NCBI GenBank assembly: GCA_032622095.1
Contig: CP136066.1
Location: forward strand, 107,529,319 to 107,593,318
Reading direction: 5' to 3'
DNA: 64,000 nucleotides
From: Siphonodentalium dalli
Lineage: Eukaryota; Mollusca; Scaphopoda; Gadilida; Siphonodentaliidae
In this document: positions 59,346 through 64,000 of the stretch, in pieces
Numbering within the stretch: position 1 is the first letter of the stretch
How the letters are laid out: each line of letters begins with the position of its first letter
Notes under the pieces: model-generated
What the model saw: the letters and a program-made list of their open reading frames with translations, nothing else
Database searches by the model: none
Told to the model about the DNA's origin: nothing
Translations under genes and position numbers: made by a program

Positions 59346-60299
59346 ATGTCATAGAAATTAAGTTCAATGAACCTTCTTCGTAATCTGTGTTATCTCACTG
59401 ACGTTATAAAATCATCTGACATTTGCACCCATTTTTGCTCGTACCTTCCACCGATCGGTACCGCGAATCTACTAAAGTGTTGAAAAAGATTCGATTCGAG
59501 ATTTGATTCGATTTCGAATCATTATCCTGATTCGATTCGATGTTGAAATTGCCGATTCGTCGGGCCCTAAAAAAAGTGTTGTTGCCAATCAGATGTGGGG
59601 ACCAGGGTTCGCGCTGGCCCAAAATTCCCAGGTGCCAACACTGTTACCAATTGCATTACTTTTAGAGCCACTTTATACTTTCTGTTGCCACTTTTTTCCG
59701 ACCAGTATTTTTTGGTGCCACTTTTGAATTTGGTATTCCAAAAAAAACAAAAACAAGCAAATTGCCTATTATATGTATATATCTATTTTATCGGTAATGT
59801 CTGAATGTCCAAAGAAATCAGTAACTTTCTTCATTTTAGAAGGATGTTGCGTGTCTGATGCATTGTTGCTGAAATCTAACTTGCGCTTACGATTCATATT
59901 TGCCGTATGTCACAGTTTGTGAAAGCTGAGTTACGAAGGACATATTTATGATAATTTATCTAACACCTACTATCAATACACAGCTTCCTAATGATGTAGA
60001 CTTCAGGAAGCCCTTTGTTTGGCTAATGTTTGTCAAATTGGGAGTCAATAGCCGTACTTAGTGTTATTATCGAGTAGAAATTCAAAACCCTTTCACCCCC
60101 GCAATAAAATAAGTCGATCAGACATAAGCCGTGAATCTATTATACACTTTCAATGGAGCTTTCCACAGAGGTAGTACCGCCCACTGGTAAAAAGACTTTA
60201 TCCACATAAATATTGTCTGTTACCCGAGATCGACTTTCAAAGTGGACACATCAGCACTTGTCCTTATGTTAACTAGCTGAAACATACTCATGCATATGA

Positions 60300-60840
60300 T
60301 TCGTGCAAATTGTGGTATTTTAAATAGTTTAAATAATTTTTTATTTTTAGATTGATTTCTGATCTGCTGTTGAACAAAAAAATTATATATATTTTTTTTT
60401 AATTTAAAAAAACCCCAATTAAATTCAGTTTTTAATTTTCTTTAGATTTTTAAATTGAAACTTTAAAACTTTTTTAAAATTTAACTTTTAATTATTTTTT
60501 TTAATTTATAATTTTTTATTTATATCATTTATGTACATTATATACAGTGATGTCATACAAAAACAATCATGTTATTAATTAGAGTGACATCACATGTGGG
60601 GCGGGTGGGGTCCTTGCACACTAACCATGCACTCTCCTTGCACACCATACAGTACATGCATATCAATAAGTGTTTATAAATGATAGAAAAAAACAGACCT
60701 TCAGCTGTCAAAAACATGATATATGTTGGTATTTAATTGTGTTTGTGTGTACACCTATATCAATAAAACAACATATATGTTGGATTGATACCTGGTTTCA
60801 GTTCTTGAATTGATGGTATATGGTTATATGTCACAATAGT
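60300..60840. other. AT-rich gene-free stretch
   Basis: Low-complexity A/T runs fill 60350-60535. The remainder up to the LINE has no exon or inverted repeat. Part of 60780-60858 may be LINE 3' untranslated sequence. Confidence 0.4.
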
Positions 60841-60858
60841 TTTTATTGCTTTATCGGG

Positions 60859-62872
60859 CTATTTGTTTAACGCTTTTGTCAAAGTACCCCATTCTTCCTG
60901 AAAATTCAACAGTCTATCGTTTCTCAAAGCACTGATCTTTTCCATATGAGTTCGGTTCACTAATTCATTCAAAAAAGCTTTTAAAGATAATTCAATGGGG
61001 TCGAATTTCGTTTTATAAATATAGTATTTTAAAATAATTAAAATAATGTTTCTTATATTGGCACCCTTTTCCGACGAGACACCAAATAATATATTACATT
61101 TTGTACTTTGGATATCTAGTATGTTGGTGTTTATCCAGCATTGTACTGTTCTTAAGAAACATGATACTACAGGACAGTCAAAAAATATGTGGGAAATTGA
61201 TTCTATCATATGACATCTGTTACAGTCACTATCGCTAGTAATTTTCATCTTCTGTAGTAATTGTTTGGTCGCCAGAATTCTAGTATTTATGCGGAACTGG
61301 AACCATCGCAACCTGGTGTCAGAGAGTGATTTAAACGGCAGTACGAATGTATATGTCCATGGTACTTGAGAATTGTTATGTCCAAGTTCTAATGCCCATT
61401 TCTGTATTGAGGAAGGATTTGTCAATTTATCCGATATGAGAATGTCATAAAAATCTTTGCAACCATGTATACTTTTTAGAAGCAATGATAACTGCCCGGG
61501 AATCAGGGGACTTGGTTGTTTTGATAGTCTTTGGTCAAGCATATGCGACAGCTTGATCAACTGTTTATTGATACTATGGATTGTAATAAAGTTTGTCAAT
61601 ATATCATACATTTCTTTCATCCTAGCTACAGTTGGGGTTCATTGTTGTCTGAAATAAGGTCATTCACAAATATCACGCCTTTGCACTTCCATTCCTGTAT
61701 ATCTATTGAGTATTGGTTTATGTTAATATTATCGTTGTTCCATAAAGTATTTGAGATTAGATGTGAATTTTCACTGGGTAGCTTCTTGAGTAAGTTTTTC
61801 CAAGCCGCTATGACGTCACACCAAAATGGGTTTTTGATTGAATCCTTGATCGATTCCAGGTATTTTGCACCGTATGTGAGAAATAGTGGATCAGATAATA
61901 TTTTGGGGGCAACACTTATCCATTTTGCATGTTTTGTGGTAAATCTCCTGAGCCAGGTTATTTTTAGAGCTTCGATAAATTCTTTAATTTTTGTCATTTT
62001 TAGGCCGCCTTGTTGATAATTTTTGCACATTTGTGAACGTTTAATTCGGTCTCGTTTCCCGTTCCAAATAAACCTGAACAACATGGTATTTATTTCGTCA
62101 ATAAAATTTTGGGTGGGATTTGGAAGAGATTGGAATAGATGGACTAATTTTGGAATTATGGTCGATTTGATTATTACAATACGACCCAGTGGAGTTAAGG
62201 CTCTATGCTTCCATTTTTCAATTCCAGCTTTCATTTCGATAAGTTTGTTTCCAGAATTGAGGGTATGCAATTGTGATTTGAATTGTTTTCTTACACGAAT
62301 GTCGCAATTTTCAAAGGGTGCACAGTCGGTATCTTTGTTTGCGCCTAACCAAACTATCTGACATTTTTCCAGGTTGGCTTTCAATCCTGACATGTTTGCG
62401 AATGTGTCGAGAACATTCAAGCTTTCTTTAAGGGATTCTTCGCTTCTGTCCAGGATGAGTGTAGTGTCGTCGGCATACTGATTAATTTTATGTTCTGTAC
62501 TGCCGAGGGTGATGTCTTTTATCCTTTTATTTTCCCTGACCATAATTGCAAGTATTTCTGCACAAAGGAGAAAAATGTACGGAGATACTGGGTCTCCTTG
62601 TCTACAGCCTCTCGATGGCTGGAAAAAGGGAGATATTGTGCCGCTAACGAGGATGGCCGATTGAATGTCTGTATAAAACGTTTTTATCCACCTTCTAATC
62701 GATTCTCCGAAGTTAAATTTCAATAAGCACTCATCGATAAATGACCATGAAACAGTGTCGAACGCCTTCTCAAAGTCTATCAATAGCAACATGCCGGGTA
62801 TATTATGTATGTTAGTCTCATGTAGTATGTCGTATATTAAACGCGTGTTGTCTCCTATGAATCTCCCCGAAA
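60859..62872 (-). pseudogene. L1-like LINE ORF2 fragment, 5' truncated and frameshifted
   Basis: On the minus strand the frame opens within SGRFIGDNTRLIYDI, then MLLLIDFEKAFDTVSWSFID, SRGCRQGDPVSPYIFLLCAE, the catalytic INQYADDTTLILD, and GLKANLEKCQIVWLG. These are the reverse-transcriptase palm and thumb blocks of L1-group elements. The frame stops at 61626 after SDNNEPQL. The protein then continues in another frame from about 61635 (TVARMKEMYDIL), with a C-terminal Cys/His motif (CNRCHMIESISHIFFDC) as in the zf-RVT region, and a stop at 60859. The endonuclease and the N-terminal RT blocks are missing. One frameshift in otherwise long frames suggests a fairly young dead copy. It sits in the intron between two gene B exons, in the same orientation. 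Confidence 0.9.
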
Positions 62873-62899
62873 GAAAACAAAAATTTAATTTGTTTTAAA

Positions 62900-63050
62900 A
62901 AAATAAGGCCGTTATAACTTCTGCCGGGGTACCCCGAGGCACCACACCAAATTCGGTTGAAATCGGTCAAGGGCTCTGGAAGAAAAATCGCAAAGACCAG
63001 AACAGACAGACAGATCCCTGAACTCTTTAATAAACCAGAGAACACACATT
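62900..63050 (-). repeat. Short repeat with CTGTCTGTCTGTTC tail
   Basis: On the plus strand it reads TACCCCGAGGCACCACACCA, AATTCGGTTGAAATCGGTCA, then ACAGACAGACAGATCCC. The body-plus-tail form resembles the repeats at 57600-59345 but the body differs. It lies next to the truncated 5' end of the LINE. Confidence 0.45.
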
Positions 63051-63556
63051 GGTTTTGCCATTAAATGTGAAAATTATGACAAGTGTCAAGCTAAATGAAA
63101 AACATTGTTATAATCACGGATAAATTTATAATATCATGCCGCAAATATAAATCTCAGTATAATATGATTTGACAACAAAAAAGTTGTTTGAATATAGCCA
63201 ATTTAACAGTGAATGAATGCATGGATATCAAAATTATGGTGAAGAAAGATGGCAGCATAATTTTCAATGCAGCCATTGGCCGGCTCAGACGCTGATTGGT
63301 CGAAAATATCCACTAATAATTCTTTGATTGACAGCTGTGGAAAGGTCCATTAGGACCCAATTAGCTATGTCGCGACCGGATATCGATGTGTGTTTTGTTT
63401 CCGACTGATTGACTGCAAGCTTTATTATATGCCCGATGGGTACCAATTGCCAAATGCCAAAAAGCTAGGTGCCACTTTTTGTAGCCAATCGGGATTTGTT
63501 TGGAGCCATTTCATTTTTTTTATAGCAATTTGCTAAATTGGCTATCGGTAAATTAC

Positions 63557-63738
63557 CACATGTTTCTCCTTCCGATATATTCATCTCTTGTCCGCATTTG
63601 TCTTCATCGTGCGTTTCATCTCTGTCCCATGCATCAAATTTCCACTGCCGATCAGCAACTCTAAGATTAAATTTTTCAGAGAATCTTTCAAAGACTTTCA
63701 TTGCTCCTATCCTGGTACTAAACCGCAAAAATATCAGT
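63557..63738 (-). CDS. Gene B exon: C-terminal half of an upstream RRM
   Basis: The acceptor TTCAATTCATTCCAG precedes A/CTG ATA TTT, and the donor is TGTG/GTAATTTA. It encodes LIFLRFSTRIGAMKVFERFS, then EKFNLRVADRQWKFDAWD and an acidic tail (DETHDEDKCG...SEGETC). IFLRFSTR reads as strand 3, IGAMKVFERFSEKFNL as helix 2, and ADRQWKFDAW as strand 4, so the first half of this RRM should lie to the right of the window. The leftover G is completed by the first two bases of the 55206-55258 exon. An alternative reading makes the ATG at 63699-63701 the start codon; the fit to an RRM half makes an internal exon more likely. Confidence 0.7.
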
Positions 63739-63794
63739 CTGGAATGAATTGAAATACATTTGTCACCTTGAAAGGCATATATTTATAATGATTA

Positions 63795-64000
63795 GTTTTA
63801 TCAAATGCTTTTGGAAGATTTAATAAATAGAGCATGGCTTGGAGTTGACTACATGGGTATAGTGCCCAGTGGATAGGGTATAGTTCACGACGCGAAGTAT
63901 ACCCACCCCACTGGGCACTATTATATAAATATTGCATGGCTTGGAGGTGACTATGCCAAAATAGTGGTCCGAGGGGAAAATAGTACCCAAGCCGGAGACG
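63795..64000. repeat. Direct and inverted repeat at the window edge
   Basis: GCATGGCTTGGAGTTGACTA at 63832 recurs as GCATGGCTTGGAGGTGACTA near 63934. Between them GGGTATAGTGCCCAGTGG pairs with CCACTGGGCACTATTATAT to form a hairpin. It is probably the end of another short element that continues outside the window. Confidence 0.5.

Larger units (their letters stand above)
56656..59569. mobile_element. 2.9 kb hAT-like element with GATTCGATTCGA ends
   Basis: The termini TAGGGCCCCACGAAGC and CGATTCGTCGGGCCCTA are inverted and flanked by a perfect 8-bp duplication, AAAAAAGT (56648-56655 and 59570-59577). Subterminal clusters of GATTCGATTCGATTTT and its complement lie just inside both ends. No transposase ORF was found. 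Its interior holds another repeat family and a 122-bp tandem array (57600-59345). The 8-bp duplication supports the hAT superfamily. Confidence 0.85.

Overview
The window is eukaryotic nuclear DNA: AT-rich, with spliced reading frames separated by long introns full of repeats. The density of short inverted-repeat DNA transposons, the satellite-bearing elements and the two LINE fragments suggest a marine invertebrate, perhaps a mollusc or another lophotrochozoan. That placement rests on repeat style only and is low confidence. No rRNA, tRNA, CRISPR array or prokaryote-type gene was found.

Every gene I can support is on the minus strand. Gene B, an RRM protein, runs from beyond the right edge to about 29.5 kb. 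Its exons are 63738-63557, 55258-55206, 53372-53296, 51422-51280, 46415-44893, 42545-42475 and 30266-30128. Each has AG/GT borders and the codon phases agree at every junction. It encodes the end of one RRM (first half off the window), a complete second RRM, a linker of about 500 residues holding Cys/His-rich tandem repeats, and a complete but degenerate third RRM just before the stop codon. A polyadenylation signal lies at 29492-29497. Gene A follows on the same strand: a 2.15 kb exon (15751-13603) for a disordered, Ser- and Cys-rich protein joins in phase to an exon at 885-512 and continues off the left edge. I recognise neither gene by name.

The rest is repeats. From 1 to 13 kb there are a mariner-like MITE, TTAA-flanked MITEs, a dispersed family with a 3' hairpin, and a 4.3 kb element carrying a 164-bp tandem array. 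Between 17 and 29 kb there are a hAT-like element, a broken LINE, a (GA)n tract, an element with repeated TIRs, and two more satellite-bearing elements. From 31 to 39 kb lies a 5.2 kb foldback element with about 1.4 kb arms and a 21-bp minisatellite core. From 39.3 to 42.3 kb is a 3.0 kb element with TIRs of about 0.5 kb, inserted in one copy of a 254-bp tandem duplication whose other copy keeps the empty site. Between 43 and 64 kb there are more TTAA MITEs, two further hAT-like elements and a frameshifted L1-like LINE.

The repeats sit mainly in the introns of gene B and around gene A, and account for most of the gene length. All boundaries were read by eye. TIR and target-site calls come directly from the sequence; superfamily names come from known TIR and target-site rules and are inferred.
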